64,000 nucleotides of DNA. Source: Marinomonas atlantica (lineage in GTDB: Bacteria; Pseudomonadota; Gammaproteobacteria; Pseudomonadales; Marinomonadaceae). Below the pieces are notes generated by a model. The model had not been told where the DNA came from, ran no database searches, and was given only the letters and a program-made list of their open reading frames with translations. Below are positions 18,972 through 28,365 of this stretch, piece after piece. Made by a program: the position numbers and the translations under genes. Location: assembly GCF_001639725.1 (NCBI RefSeq), contig NZ_LTAW01000005.1:310001-374000 (forward strand). The letters are read 5' to 3'. Position 1 is the first letter of the stretch, and each line of letters opens with the position of its first letter.

Positions 18972-19519
18972 TGATAAATCTCTTCATGTAAATATGGTGC
19001 TAATGCCAATATCAACGCCTGCATGTAGACACTTTCTCGAGTTGCAATCTGATTGGTAAAAATGCCAATGGCACCGCCTTTTTGGCGAATGTTTTGATCA
19101 TTGAATAGATCATCCATTACATGAGCGAGCTCTTCACCCTGCTCTAATCTGATGTAAACCTTACGTGGTAAAGGTAAATTTGCGCTGCGTCCCGTGACAA
19201 TACGGCCTTGTTGATCACGTATGGTGACGTATGCAAATGTTGCAGGACCTTCAGTGAATGAATCCACGCCACCTTCCATGGCAACATAATAATCAAATTG
19301 TTGTTTGCTATCGCTGTGAGCGCAGAATGTGGCTCTATTTTGTGAGCCTAGTTTAGTATCCGCTTCATTCATGGGTTGGTCCGCAACGTTAGATGGTGCT
19401 GATATCTCTTCACAGTGGATAGCGCGAGTTGGGAATGCTTTAGCAAAAGCCTTCATTGCAGCGCCCTTTTTAACTGGGTTGCTTGAACCAACTAGTATTC
19501 GGATGACAACATTAGACAT
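18968..19519 (-). CDS. yjjX: Inosine/xanthosine triphosphatase YjjX
   Basis: A 183-aa protein of the YjjX NTPase family, which hydrolyses ITP and XTP so that they are not built into nucleic acids. The N-terminal signature ILVGSSNPVKKGAAMKAF and the substrate-loop segment YVAMEGGVDS are present. It overlaps yjjG by four bases, so the two house-cleaning enzymes form a small operon behind aroC, from which they are separated by an intrinsic terminator. Confidence 0.92.
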   Translation of the reverse strand: MSNVVIRILVGSSNPVKKGAAMKAFAKAFPTRAIHCEEISAPSNVADQPMNEADTKLGSQNRATFCAHSDSKQQFDYYVAMEGGVDSFTEGPATFAYVTIRDQQGRIVTGRSANLPLPRKVYIRLEQGEELAHVMDDLFNDQNIRQKGGAIGIFTNQIATRESVYMQALILALAPYLHEEIYQ

Positions 19520-19537
19520 AGATAATCCTTTAAACAG

Positions 19538-19562
19538 AAAAAGGCCGCCAAGGCGACCTTTT
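19538..19562 (-). terminator. Terminator of aroC
   Basis: Read on the minus strand, AAAAGG-CGCC pairs with GGCG-CCTTTT with one internal mismatch and a two-base AA/TT centre. It ends in TTTTT, just after the aroC stop and before yjjX. Confidence 0.8.
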
Positions 19563-19578
19563 GAAATTACAAACTAGA

Positions 19579-20679
19579 TTATTCCGCGTTTGCTTTGATC
19601 ACTGGGGTTTCACAGTGTACATCAGCATTTTGGCCGCGGTTACGCAATACATGGTCAATCAACGTCAAAGCCAACATTGCTTCAGCAATGGGGGTCGCAC
19701 GAATACCAACACATGGGTCATGACGACCTTTCGTGATGACGTCAATTTGGCTACCTTGACGATCAATACTCTTACCAGGCACCGTAATGCTTGATGTTGG
19801 TTTAAGGGCCATATGAACGACAATGTCTTGTCCGGAAGACAAACCACCAATAACCCCACCTGCATGGTTACTTAAGAAACCTTCGGGGGTCATTTCATCG
19901 CGATGCTCGCTGCCTTTTTGTTCAATAACCTCAAATCCATCACCGATTTCAACGCCTTTTACCGCGTTAATGCCCATCATTGCTTTAGCAATGTCTGCAT
20001 CTAAACGATCAAATACAGGTTCACCAAGTCCAGGTGTGACATTTTTAGCAACCACGGTAATTTTTGCTCCGACTGAATCACCTTCACGGCGCAGGTTTGT
20101 CATGTATTCTTCAAGCTCTGAAATGGCATCCGGATCTGGGCTGAAGAAAGCGTTATCGTATACTTGGCTTAAGTCTTTTACATCAAGCTTGATAGGACCA
20201 AGTTGCGACAAGAATCCTTGTATTTCAATACCGTATCGTTGCTTAAGCCATTTCTTTGCAATCGCACCGGCGGCCACACGCATTGCTGTTTCGCGTGCCG
20301 ACGACCGACCACCACCACGATAATCACGGAAACCAAATTTCTGGTCATAAACGTAATCGGCGTGTGCTGGACGGAACGTATCTTTGATATTGCCGTAATC
20401 TTTTGAGCGTTGGTCAGTGTTACGAATTAATAGACCGATCGGCGTGCCAGTTGTCTTGCCATCGAACACACCCGATAAAATTTCAACTTCATCGGGCTCG
20501 CGGCGTTGAGTGGTATGTTTAGACGTACCTGGTTTACGGAGATCCAGATCACGTTGAATGTCCGCTTCCGTCAATTCAAGCCCTGGCGGACAACCGTCTA
20601 CGATTGCTCCTAATGCTAGGCCGTGACTTTCACCAAAAGTGGTGACTGTGAATAATGTACCAAATGTATTGCCAGCCAT
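19579..20679 (-). CDS. aroC: Chorismate synthase
   Basis: AroC makes chorismate from EPSP using reduced FMN, the last step of the shikimate pathway. The 366-aa length is normal. Signatures are [18 protein letters not shown] near the N terminus, [19 protein letters not shown] in the middle and [17 protein letters not shown] at the end. The start ATG at 20679 lies nine bases behind the prmB stop. prmB–aroC adjacency is common in gammaproteobacteria. Confidence 0.97.
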   Translation of the reverse strand: MAGNTFGTLFTVTTFGESHGLALGAIVDGCPPGLELTEADIQRDLDLRKPGTSKHTTQRREPDEVEILSGVFDGKTTGTPIGLLIRNTDQRSKDYGNIKDTFRPAHADYVYDQKFGFRDYRGGGRSSARETAMRVAAGAIAKKWLKQRYGIEIQGFLSQLGPIKLDVKDLSQVYDNAFFSPDPDAISELEEYMTNLRREGDSVGAKITVVAKNVTPGLGEPVFDRLDADIAKAMMGINAVKGVEIGDGFEVIEQKGSEHRDEMTPEGFLSNHAGGVIGGLSSGQDIVVHMALKPTSSITVPGKSIDRQGSQIDVITKGRHDPCVGIRATPIAEAMLALTLIDHVLRNRGQNADVHCETPVIKANAE

Positions 20680-20688
20680 CGTGTTAGA

Positions 20689-21597
20689 TTACTCTTGTTG
20701 TAATGTCTTTAATTCGTCTTTTGTCAGGACAAAAACGCCATTGCCGCCATGCTCTAGGTCTACCCACATAAATGGAGTGTCTGGGTAAGCGTCTTGGAGT
20801 GCGACTTCTGAATTACCTACTTCGTAAACAACAATGCCATTGTCTTGTAAGTAGTTCGCTGCTTGCGCAAGAAATGCGCGGGTGAAATCTAAACCATCGT
20901 CGCCTGACGTTAACGCCAGCTGCGGTTCATTATGGAATTCTTTAGGTGCTGTTTCGTAATCATTGGCGTCCACATAGGGTGGATTGCATATGATTAAATC
21001 GTATTGCTTACCAGCCAATGAGGTAAACATATCAGAGTGAATGGCTGTAACGCGATCAGTCACATCGTGCATAGTGATGTTTTCTGCAGCAACGTCTAGT
21101 GCAGCTTCACTGATATCTGTAATGTCTACGGTTGCATCTTCAAAGGTTAATGCTGCCGCTATGCCTAAACAGCCAGATCCCGTGCACATATCTAAGATGT
21201 TAAGTGGGTACTGTTGCAACCAAGGCTGAAACTCCCCTTCTATTAACGCCATAATCGGCGATCTTGGTATTAAAGTATCTTTAGTGACTTTAAATGGTAG
21301 TCCCATAAACCAAGCTTCACCAAGGATATAAGGCAAAGGTTCGCGCTGTTTAATTCGACGATCAACGTACTTTAAAATGCGTTTTTTCTCGTTTGCGGTG
21401 AGTCGGCTGTCTAAATATTCTTTAGGGAAATCCAGTGGTAACGACAAAGAGCCTAAGACAAGCTGTACCGCTTCATCCCAAGCATTATCTGTACCATGAC
21501 CAAAGAAAATGTCAGATTGTAGAAAGCGTGAATAGGTCCAACGAATAAAGTCTTGGATCGTTTGTAAATCACGTACTGCGGATTGATGTCGGCTCAT
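20689..21597 (-). CDS. prmB: Ribosomal protein L3 N5-glutamine methyltransferase
   Basis: PrmB methylates a Gln of ribosomal protein L3 using S-adenosylmethionine. The AdoMet-binding motif is LDMCTGSGCLGIAAA and the Gln-binding motif is ICNPPYVDAND. The N-terminal part LQTIQDFIRWTYSRF and FGHGTDNAWDEAVQLVL is PrmB-specific and distinguishes it from PrmC. I take ATG 21597 (302 aa); ATG 21627 is in frame ten codons upstream and cannot be excluded, since neither has a strong ribosome binding site. Confidence 0.93.
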   Translation of the reverse strand: MSRHQSAVRDLQTIQDFIRWTYSRFLQSDIFFGHGTDNAWDEAVQLVLGSLSLPLDFPKEYLDSRLTANEKKRILKYVDRRIKQREPLPYILGEAWFMGLPFKVTKDTLIPRSPIMALIEGEFQPWLQQYPLNILDMCTGSGCLGIAAALTFEDATVDITDISEAALDVAAENITMHDVTDRVTAIHSDMFTSLAGKQYDLIICNPPYVDANDYETAPKEFHNEPQLALTSGDDGLDFTRAFLAQAANYLQDNGIVVYEVGNSEVALQDAYPDTPFMWVDLEHGGNGVFVLTKDELKTLQQE

Positions 21598-21651
21598 GGA
21601 ACTCAGTCTTATAGCAAAGTGACACATTATAACGGTAATAACCGTGAGACT

Positions 21652-22401
21652 CTACGCGTCAGGTTTATTGGGCTTAAGTGATTTGCTTAATTTTTTTATT
21701 TCAGCTAATGCATTGCTCAACATTTGTTCGTGTTGGCTTTGGGTCTGATGTGCTAAATTCGCTAACTGTTGTTGAGTGTTTTTAAGTGTTTCAGTCAGCA
21801 TCTTGATCTGCTGATCTTGCTTGGCTAAATCCACTTGTGCTTGATTGAGTTTGGTATCTGCTTCACGTAGCTGACGCTTATTGTCGTCAAGTTCCGACTC
21901 CAATACTCGCGTTCGTGAAAGCGTATCTTCATAGCGCTGTGTTATCTGTTGATTCTGTTTCAACAAGTCTTGTTCTGATTGCTGCACAGAATCGAGTAAG
22001 GCTTGTGTCTCTTCTAACTGTTGTTCAGATCGAACATAGGCATCAGCCAAAGAGTTATCACGCCCTTCTATCGCATCTTTTTTTAACGCCAGCTGATGTT
22101 CATTGGCTTCTATTTTTTCATCAAGAAGGACCGCCAGTTGCTGAATGACATCTCGTTCAAAACGTTTAAACGTAGGAGTTAATTGTTCAGTAATGTCTTT
22201 TAACTCTGTTTCTTGATGCTCGCGGTAATCTTCTTCCCATTCGTTAATGGCATTTAACAACGTTGTGTTAGAGCATCCACGCCCATCAAGCTCTTTGAAG
22301 TATTCACTTAAGCGCGGAATATTTGGAAAAGTATTGGTTTCAATCAAACGCCAACACGCTTCGATGATTTCTTCTTTCGCAATATTTGCTTTTCTTGCCA
22401 T
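21652..22401 (-). CDS. KfrA-like DNA-binding coiled-coil protein
   Basis: A 249-aa protein. The first 60 residues (KEEIIEACWRLIETNTFPNI, then a Gly-Arg-Gly turn and SNTTLLNAINEWEEDY) match the N-terminal DNA-binding domain of plasmid KfrA. The remaining 180 residues are almost pure charged heptads rich in Gln, Glu, Leu and Lys, a long coiled coil. KfrA itself is a plasmid-stability regulator and architectural protein. Here the gene stands in a housekeeping neighbourhood and no plasmid partition genes are seen. Its role is unknown; chromosome structure or local repression are options. Confidence 0.78.
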   Translation of the reverse strand: MARKANIAKEEIIEACWRLIETNTFPNIPRLSEYFKELDGRGCSNTTLLNAINEWEEDYREHQETELKDITEQLTPTFKRFERDVIQQLAVLLDEKIEANEHQLALKKDAIEGRDNSLADAYVRSEQQLEETQALLDSVQQSEQDLLKQNQQITQRYEDTLSRTRVLESELDDNKRQLREADTKLNQAQVDLAKQDQQIKMLTETLKNTQQQLANLAHQTQSQHEQMLSNALAEIKKLSKSLKPNKPDA

Positions 22402-22480
22402 GTGTGCAGCGCTCTAAATAGTTAAATAAAGTAAAATATAGATAGGTATTTTACTTTATTTACCATTAATATCCAGTGGG

Positions 22481-23419
22481 TTAGCCACCACTCGGAAAAG
22501 AGTAATGACGACGTTCTCGATTGGTTAATTGAGATAACGCTTCTGTGGCGACATCATGACCAAGCTTGATCAATTCTTTCGACCGCCAGAATTCATAGAA
22601 ACTGCATGCATCTTTAGGAATAGAAATTAAAAGATCCGGCGGATAGCCCGCCACCTTATATTGGGTTAGTGACTCCTGCATCGTTTCAAACATCATGTTA
22701 ATGGTTTGAATGCGGCCCCAACTTTGTGTGTCGTAGCGTTTTTCGGGCTCCATTACGTCTCCACCATCACTTTCTTCTTTCGCTTTGCTGAAAAAATCTT
22801 TGATGTTGTGCCACCACTCAGACTCTTTTTCTGGTGCAACAAAGGGAGGGTTCGCTGTATGTTGGGCCGGGCCATTTAGGTCTACGGCAATGATATAATC
22901 TGCGCCGGCTGAAACGGTTGGTATAATAGGTAGAGGATTAAGGACACCGCCGTCAACATAGACGCGACTGCCTATTTGCACAGGACTGACTACCGAAGGT
23001 ACGGCGGATGAGGCACGCATAGCTTGTAACAAACTGCCTTTTTGAAACCAAAATTCTTTTTGGCTTAAAATGTCGACGCCTATCGCAGTAAAAGGTAATG
23101 GGAGCGATTCAATACTGACTTTATTACCAATCAGGTCTTCAATAACTTGGAAGTAGCGATCTCCCCTGACATAGCCCCCCATTAGAACGGCCATATCCAA
23201 TAGTTTTAATACATGAAATCGATCTAATGACTCTGCCCATTTCTGATATTCCGCTAACTTACCACACAAATATATACCGCCGACGATAGCTCCAATAGAG
23301 CAACCGGAAACGGAAACTACTTTATAGCCTTGCTCCTCAATCGCATTAATAACACCGATGTGAGCATGACCACGGGCAGCTCCACTGCCAAGGACTAAAG
23401 AGACAGTTTTTTGAGGCAT
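22481..23419 (-). CDS. rssA: Patatin-like phospholipase (RssA type)
   Basis: A 312-aa patatin-domain protein. The oxyanion loop LGSGAARGHAHIG, the nucleophile elbow GCSIG (Ser near residue 42) and the catalytic Asp in VYVDGGVLNPLP (DGG) are all present, so the Ser-Asp dyad looks intact. There is no signal peptide, which suggests a cytoplasmic or membrane-peripheral enzyme. RssA-like proteins are conserved but their substrate is not settled. It is the last gene of the run beginning at gpsA. Confidence 0.87.
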   Translation of the reverse strand: MPQKTVSLVLGSGAARGHAHIGVINAIEEQGYKVVSVSGCSIGAIVGGIYLCGKLAEYQKWAESLDRFHVLKLLDMAVLMGGYVRGDRYFQVIEDLIGNKVSIESLPLPFTAIGVDILSQKEFWFQKGSLLQAMRASSAVPSVVSPVQIGSRVYVDGGVLNPLPIIPTVSAGADYIIAVDLNGPAQHTANPPFVAPEKESEWWHNIKDFFSKAKEESDGGDVMEPEKRYDTQSWGRIQTINMMFETMQESLTQYKVAGYPPDLLISIPKDACSFYEFWRSKELIKLGHDVATEALSQLTNRERRHYSFPSGG

Positions 23420-23437
23420 GTATGCACGCTTTCCTAG

Positions 23438-24238
23438 CTAGTTAGAATCACGCACAAAAATAACACGATGTGTTCCGTATGTAGAGTCACCCATGTTAGC
23501 TAAATTAATAAATCGGATACGAGATTGTTCACTAGAGTTCAGAGAGCGTTGAATCTCTTCAATATAAGCATCGCCTACTCGTATTGCACTGCGATTGTCT
23601 GCTTCACTGGTAACAAATCCGACTAGACCATCCAATGTATCTAAGCCCGATAAAAACCGGCGAATTCGAGGTACGTCTGTCGCATTGAGTTGAGCGAGAA
23701 CATCAGTATCTAGATCGCTTCCATTTGGGATGACTTCATCAATTCGAACCATAATATCGCCGGCTCCACGTCTATTTAAGTAGACTACCCAGTAATGCAA
23801 GCTTTGGTCTTGAAAAACCCACAAAGATTGGCTTGAATCTGACCCATACAACAAATACTCGTTAAAAAAGTTGTTTGCCCAAGCATTAGAGTTACCGCAG
23901 GAACGACTTTGACAGGAAAACAGTAAATCACCATTGGATAAATTCAGGATGGCATCTTGATAAAAACGCTCTACAGATTCCATTTGGACATTGCGGGCAA
24001 TTTTATAGAGCGTTTTTACTGCTGTACCTTCGATCAGTTCGACCTTTTCTGGCTCCCAGCCTCGACCAGAACGGTAGATTTTTGCTAAAGGAATTTCAAT
24101 ATAGCTATTTTCAACGGGCGTGCTTTTTATGATTTGTGCCCCTCGATAAACAGGAATCTCTGAGCCTTTTGCAATCAGTACTGTACTAGCACTGATTAAT
24201 AGTAAGGATGACATCATTGCCCCAATAACTCGAAACAT
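23438..24238 (-). CDS. DUF4892-like exported protein
   Basis: A 266-aa protein with a signal peptide (hydrophobic SSLLLISASTVLIA near residues 10-24). The mature part has FYQDAILNL followed by LLFSCQSRSCGNSNAWANN and LLYGSDSSQSLWVF, which I associate with DUF4892 family proteins; the family assignment is from memory. The C-terminal stretch resembles an OmpA-type region only weakly. ATG 24238 has AAGGAG eight bases upstream; the longer frame at 24244 starts with GTG too close to it. The function is unknown. Confidence 0.72.
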   Translation of the reverse strand: MFRVIGAMMSSLLLISASTVLIAKGSEIPVYRGAQIIKSTPVENSYIEIPLAKIYRSGRGWEPEKVELIEGTAVKTLYKIARNVQMESVERFYQDAILNLSNGDLLFSCQSRSCGNSNAWANNFFNEYLLYGSDSSQSLWVFQDQSLHYWVVYLNRRGAGDIMVRIDEVIPNGSDLDTDVLAQLNATDVPRIRRFLSGLDTLDGLVGFVTSEADNRSAIRVGDAYIEEIQRSLNSSEQSRIRFINLANMGDSTYGTHRVIFVRDSN

Positions 24239-24265
24239 AACCACTACTCCTTAGACTGAAATAAT

Positions 24266-25126
24266 CTAATTTTGGTCGATAAATCGATGAATTTCCTGTG
24301 CGACGTTAATTGAAGTTGAAGGCTCCAAGTGAAAATGATGATTACCTTCTAATCGTTTAAGTTTAAGCCAGGAAAATGCTTTTGCTCGTTTTTCTACCAG
24401 TTCTTGTTGTTGTGCAAAGATCCCTTGATTGGCTACAAGGGCTAAAGTTGGGCATTTTATTGCCTGAATATAAGCTTCAACCGAATCTTCATCCATACGA
24501 AATGGGGATGGGAAAGACAACTTATGGTCTGTTCGCCATTTCCATTCATCATTTTCAAAGGTAGCGCCGCGCTCTACGAGTAGCTTAGCTGCCTCATAGG
24601 AAAGTTCAGTAAACCCATGCATCCGAGCATGAATGAGATCCTCTTGCGATTGATAACGAGACGATCTAATCGTTCTTTTCTTAAGCATTTTTTGCATTGA
24701 GCGCTGCATTGTCGTGACACGCTGATCGGGCGTTGCCGTTGCTGGCCCCATGCTATCCAATATAACAAGGCCGCGGACTTTTTCTGGCACCATCGCTGCT
24801 ACTAACATGGCAACGGCCCCTCCCATGCTGTGCCCCAGAAGCCAAACATCTTGATTTGACTTCTTAAGCACTGCAATGACATCTAACACATAGTCCCACA
24901 AATGGTAAAAGCAGCCATCAGGACGATGTTGAGACTTCCCATGTCCGGCTAAATCTAATGCGGTGATACTAAAACCAGAAAGTTCAGGCGCTAAAGTTGC
25001 GAATGACGCAGCATTATCAAGCCAACCGTGTAACATCACAATATGCGTAGCATCTGGGTAAACTGAGAGCCATTGGGTTGCTGCAATGGTTGTATGGCCA
25101 AGCTGAAATACTGTGTCGTTGGACAT
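24266..25126 (-). CDS. Alpha/beta hydrolase
   Basis: A 286-aa alpha/beta-fold hydrolase without a signal peptide. Visible are the oxyanion HGWLDNAASF, the nucleophile elbow GHSMGGA (Ser near residue 97), and a late GNHHFHLE that supplies the catalytic His. The acid is probably an Asp in the C-terminal third. The substrate is unknown; similar hydrolases flank gpsA in pseudomonads. It lies between sixA and the DUF4892 gene on the same strand. Confidence 0.88.
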   Translation of the reverse strand: MSNDTVFQLGHTTIAATQWLSVYPDATHIVMLHGWLDNAASFATLAPELSGFSITALDLAGHGKSQHRPDGCFYHLWDYVLDVIAVLKKSNQDVWLLGHSMGGAVAMLVAAMVPEKVRGLVILDSMGPATATPDQRVTTMQRSMQKMLKKRTIRSSRYQSQEDLIHARMHGFTELSYEAAKLLVERGATFENDEWKWRTDHKLSFPSPFRMDEDSVEAYIQAIKCPTLALVANQGIFAQQQELVEKRAKAFSWLKLKRLEGNHHFHLEPSTSINVAQEIHRFIDQN

Positions 25127-25141
25127 TGTAACGTTGCTTAT

Positions 25142-25621
25142 TTAGTGATTAGGTGAAATTGCCCATCTAAATTGACAGCATGCCGTAGCAAATAGTTCCC
25201 CTTCTAAAGACGCCATTGTTGCTGTTGTCATTTGAAAACTATATGGCAAAGGTGCATCAGCAAGCATTTCAACTAATTGGAATGCAAAGGGTTGATGGGT
25301 CACTATCAGGATGGACTCATAAGGAAGGTCATTTAGCCAAAGCGCTATATCAAGTTCTTTACCATTGGGTGTGATTGAGTCGAGTGTTTCTGGAGTAGAT
25401 TGAGAACCTGATATTCTCAAAAATTCATTTGCGGTTTGTTGAGCCCGTAAAAACGGGCTCACAAATACAGCATCAAGTTTATCACCAAGGGCTAAGAATT
25501 GTTTGGCAGTGCTGCGCACTTCTTCAATCCCTTGCTTGGTTAATTCACGCTGAGCATCTTGCTCATAGCAATAAGGCTCAGCGTGACCATGACGCAATAT
25601 ATAGAGACGCTTAGTCTTCAC
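25142..25621 (-). CDS. sixA: Phosphohistidine phosphatase SixA
   Basis: A 159-aa member of the histidine phosphatase superfamily with the RHG motif LYILRHGHAEP at its N terminus and the second His in ILIVTHQPF. SixA removes phosphate from His of phosphorelay or PTS proteins. The open frame runs on to 25711 but that part duplicates the end of the DUF4389 gene. GTG 25621 gives the family N terminus (MKTKRLYIL) and a length like E. coli SixA (161 aa). It overlaps the DUF4389 gene by 11 bp. Confidence 0.85.
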   Translation of the reverse strand: MKTKRLYILRHGHAEPYCYEQDAQRELTKQGIEEVRSTAKQFLALGDKLDAVFVSPFLRAQQTANEFLRISGSQSTPETLDSITPNGKELDIALWLNDLPYESILIVTHQPFAFQLVEMLADAPLPYSFQMTTATMASLEGELFATACCQFRWAISPNH

Positions 25622-25892
25622 GGCTATCTTTTTCAGGCCAAGACTGGAACGGGAAAGGTTTTTCTTCTTTCGAGAACGACAAGAAAGAAATAGTTTGCTT
25701 AATAAATACACCCGTTGAAGATAACCAGTAGTTCAACGAAGAAAGCTCTGTTTTAGAGCCAAAACGAACCAATGTGGTGATAATTATTAAAAAACCAAAC
25801 ACTGTTAGTGCGATGTTTAGCAAACCCCAATAAATCAGCATAAAAAACATTCTAATCCAAAATTCTTGATTAGCGTAACCAGGTTTATTCAT
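25611..25892 (-). CDS. DUF4389 membrane protein
   Basis: A 93-aa protein with two hydrophobic segments near residues 12-45 (FFMLIYWGLLNIALTVFGFL, then IIITTLV) and an amphipathic tail with WLSSTGVFIKQTISFLSF. This pattern fits DUF4389 (YqeB-like small membrane proteins) encoded beside gpsA and sixA. Its start overlaps the gpsA stop by 8 bp and its end overlaps sixA, so it is embedded in an operon. The function is unknown. Confidence 0.8.
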   Translation of the reverse strand: MNKPGYANQEFWIRMFFMLIYWGLLNIALTVFGFLIIITTLVRFGSKTELSSLNYWLSSTGVFIKQTISFLSFSKEEKPFPFQSWPEKDSRED

Positions 25893-26916
25893 TTCTATTT
25901 ACTCCAGCTGTCGCGAACTCAACATCCCATTTTTGTTCACCTGTCATCAGGGTGCCAATTAAGGAGTCTAAACTCGCATTGTCAAAAATCAATTTGTACA
26001 AGCCTGACGCAAGCGGCATATAAAGACCGTGTTTATCCGCCTCTTCTACGACCATGCGTAAGGTATTGACACCTTCTGCCACTTCACCGATTGCTCCGAT
26101 TGCTTTTTCGAGCTCTTCACCAGAACCCAATGCAAAACCGACTCGATAGTTACGACTTAAAGGTGATGTACAGGTAGCAATCAAATCTCCCATGCCAGCT
26201 AAACCAAGAAATGTCATTGGATTTGCTCCGAAATGCACAGCAAAGCGGCTCATTTCAGCCAAACTTCGAGTCATAATCATGGCCATGGTATTCTCACCGA
26301 CCTGTTTAGCTTTTGCTAAACCACAGACAATCGCATAGATATTTTTCAAAGCACCCGCAAGCTCTACACCTTTGCTGTCATGGTTTTCATAAACTCGAAA
26401 GGTACGAGATTTCAATAATTCGATCACAGTTTCACGTAAGTCATCATCATCACTAGCAATGACTGAACCTGTCAGTTGGCCTGCGGCAATTTCCTTCGCT
26501 AAATTTGGACCACTTAGAACTCCAATTCGATCTGAAACACCATTACGACGCAAAATGTCGCTCATTAGCTCAAATCGACTAGGGTTAAAGCCCTTTGTGG
26601 TACTGATCAGAATTTTTTCAGGTGTCAGCAATGGCTTAATGCGTTCAACAACTTGCTCGAATGATTTTGATGGAATGGATACAAAAATAGTATCACTCGC
26701 ACGAATCGCTTCTTCAAGGTTGTTAGTTGCTAAAAGCTCACGATGCAAAGGAGCATTAGGTAAATAGCGACTGTTTAGACCAGTTAAGTTGATTTCTTCA
26801 ACCTGCTCTTCATTACGCATCCATTGGCTAACTTGATGGCCATTATTAGCCATAATATTTGCCAAAGCAGTACCGAAGCTACCGCCTCCTAAAACACAAA
26901 CCGATTGAATATCCAT
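25885..26916 (-). CDS. gpsA: Glycerol-3-phosphate dehydrogenase [NAD(P)+]
   Basis: GpsA reduces dihydroxyacetone phosphate to sn-glycerol-3-phosphate for phospholipid synthesis. The 343-aa protein has the Rossmann motif VLGGGSFGTALANI, the family segment GVLSGPNLAKEIA, the catalytic Lys in GVELAGALKNIYAI and the C-terminal AGMGDLIATCTSPLSRN. It is preceded by selO 21 bp upstream and followed with overlap by the DUF4389 gene. Confidence 0.97.
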   Translation of the reverse strand: MDIQSVCVLGGGSFGTALANIMANNGHQVSQWMRNEEQVEEINLTGLNSRYLPNAPLHRELLATNNLEEAIRASDTIFVSIPSKSFEQVVERIKPLLTPEKILISTTKGFNPSRFELMSDILRRNGVSDRIGVLSGPNLAKEIAAGQLTGSVIASDDDDLRETVIELLKSRTFRVYENHDSKGVELAGALKNIYAIVCGLAKAKQVGENTMAMIMTRSLAEMSRFAVHFGANPMTFLGLAGMGDLIATCTSPLSRNYRVGFALGSGEELEKAIGAIGEVAEGVNTLRMVVEEADKHGLYMPLASGLYKLIFDNASLDSLIGTLMTGEQKWDVEFATAGVNRNE

Positions 26917-26937
26917 AGTTACATTAATACCTTATCG

Positions 26938-28356
26938 TTATGAAGAGCAGCTTACTTCTAGGTGGCGAGCCCAATCAGGGGATTGCATCGCCAAAGCATT
27001 ACTTTCTTCATGCTCTTCAAATGGACTGTTCAGTACGTTAAGCAACTGTCTAAACGGCAAGTAATTACCCGATTCAGCGGCGACAATTGCTTCATGTGCA
27101 AGGTAATTTCTTAGAACAAATTTCGGATTTACTTTTTGCATCTGTTGACTGACGGCCTGTTGATCTCGTCCGTCATTTCTAATAGACCAATAATAATCCA
27201 ACCAATCTGCCATTACTTTTCTATCTACGACTTCATCCATGAGTAATTCCGGCTGGTCCGGATCAATTTGGCTCAATAATCGAAAGAAAGTCGTGAAGTC
27301 CAATTGCTCTTTTCTAAGTACAACAAACAGCTTTTCAAGTATAGGTTCAAGCAAATCAGTGCTTGCAAGGCCTAATTTTTCCGTCATTAGTTCGTCATAA
27401 TGTGATTGAAGAGCAGGTTCATAATGCTTTAGCACCTCAATCAATTCATCACGTGAAAAATGTTTTGAGAAAGCGAACATCAAACAATTCAAATTCCAAA
27501 GACCGATACCCGGTTGTCGGTGAAACGCATATCGCCCTTCATGATCAGAGTGATTACATATCCATTTATCATTGAAATTTTCCATGAAGCCGAACGGGCC
27601 GTAGTCAATGGTTTCACCCAGAACTGAAAAGTTGTCCGTATTCATCACACCATGCTGAAAGCCAACTGACTGCCATTTTGCTATCATGTGAGCTGTTCGT
27701 TGAACAATATCAATCAGCATGGCTTTTAGTGGTTCTGGTTTATCTCTATGATGTGAAAAATAGGTATCAAGAGTGAAGTCGATGAGCTCTTGCAGTTGGT
27801 CATACATTTTGTGAGCAAAAAAATACTCAAAATGACCAAATCGAACATGTGATTTTGCGGTACGGATTAACAATGCACCAGACTCAGGGCGCTCTCGATA
27901 AACCACTTGCTTACTATCATACAAGGCTAGCGCCCTTGAGGTAGGGATACCCAACGCATACATTGCTTCACTGGCAAGGTATTCACGAATACTGGAGCGT
28001 AGCACAGCTCGTCCATCGCCTTGACGGCTGAAAGGGGTCTGCCCTGCACCTTTTACATGAAGGTCATGTAATATGCCTTGCTGATCTTTTACCTCACCAA
28101 GCAATACGCCTCGACCATCACCTAGACGAGGGCTAAAGCCTCCAAACTGATGACCAGCGTACACCATACTCAAGGACTGGTCGACTGGTTCTTGACCACT
28201 TAGGATCTTATGAACCTCATCATCTGAAAAGTCGATTCCTAACTCACTTGAAAGAGCCTTGTTATACTCTACCAACCGCTGCTCAGCTAAAGGCTGGATT
28301 AGGCAGTGAGCATAAAACTCATTACCTAGCTGAGCAAAGTGATGGTGTAGCTTCAT
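26938..28356 (-). CDS. selO: Protein adenylyltransferase SelO (YdiU family)
   Basis: A 472-aa SelO/YdiU protein. The family is a pseudokinase fold that transfers AMP from ATP to Ser, Thr or Tyr of target proteins in redox homeostasis. Landmarks are YAGHQFGGFSPRLGDGR, LHVKGAGQTPFSRQGDGRAV, the HGVMNTDNFSV loop and IDYGPFGFME (the DFG equivalent). The length is normal and no selenocysteine is involved in this bacterial form. It is nine bases behind rhlB. Confidence 0.93.
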   Translation of the reverse strand: MKLHHHFAQLGNEFYAHCLIQPLAEQRLVEYNKALSSELGIDFSDDEVHKILSGQEPVDQSLSMVYAGHQFGGFSPRLGDGRGVLLGEVKDQQGILHDLHVKGAGQTPFSRQGDGRAVLRSSIREYLASEAMYALGIPTSRALALYDSKQVVYRERPESGALLIRTAKSHVRFGHFEYFFAHKMYDQLQELIDFTLDTYFSHHRDKPEPLKAMLIDIVQRTAHMIAKWQSVGFQHGVMNTDNFSVLGETIDYGPFGFMENFNDKWICNHSDHEGRYAFHRQPGIGLWNLNCLMFAFSKHFSRDELIEVLKHYEPALQSHYDELMTEKLGLASTDLLEPILEKLFVVLRKEQLDFTTFFRLLSQIDPDQPELLMDEVVDRKVMADWLDYYWSIRNDGRDQQAVSQQMQKVNPKFVLRNYLAHEAIVAAESGNYLPFRQLLNVLNSPFEEHEESNALAMQSPDWARHLEVSCSS

Positions 28357-28365
28357 GAGTCCTCT

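Noticed and set aside
19823-20323. 166-codon open frame on the plus strand
   Set aside because: It is antisense to aroC, whose protein is fully conserved; low-complexity Ser/Pro composition is typical of a shadow frame.
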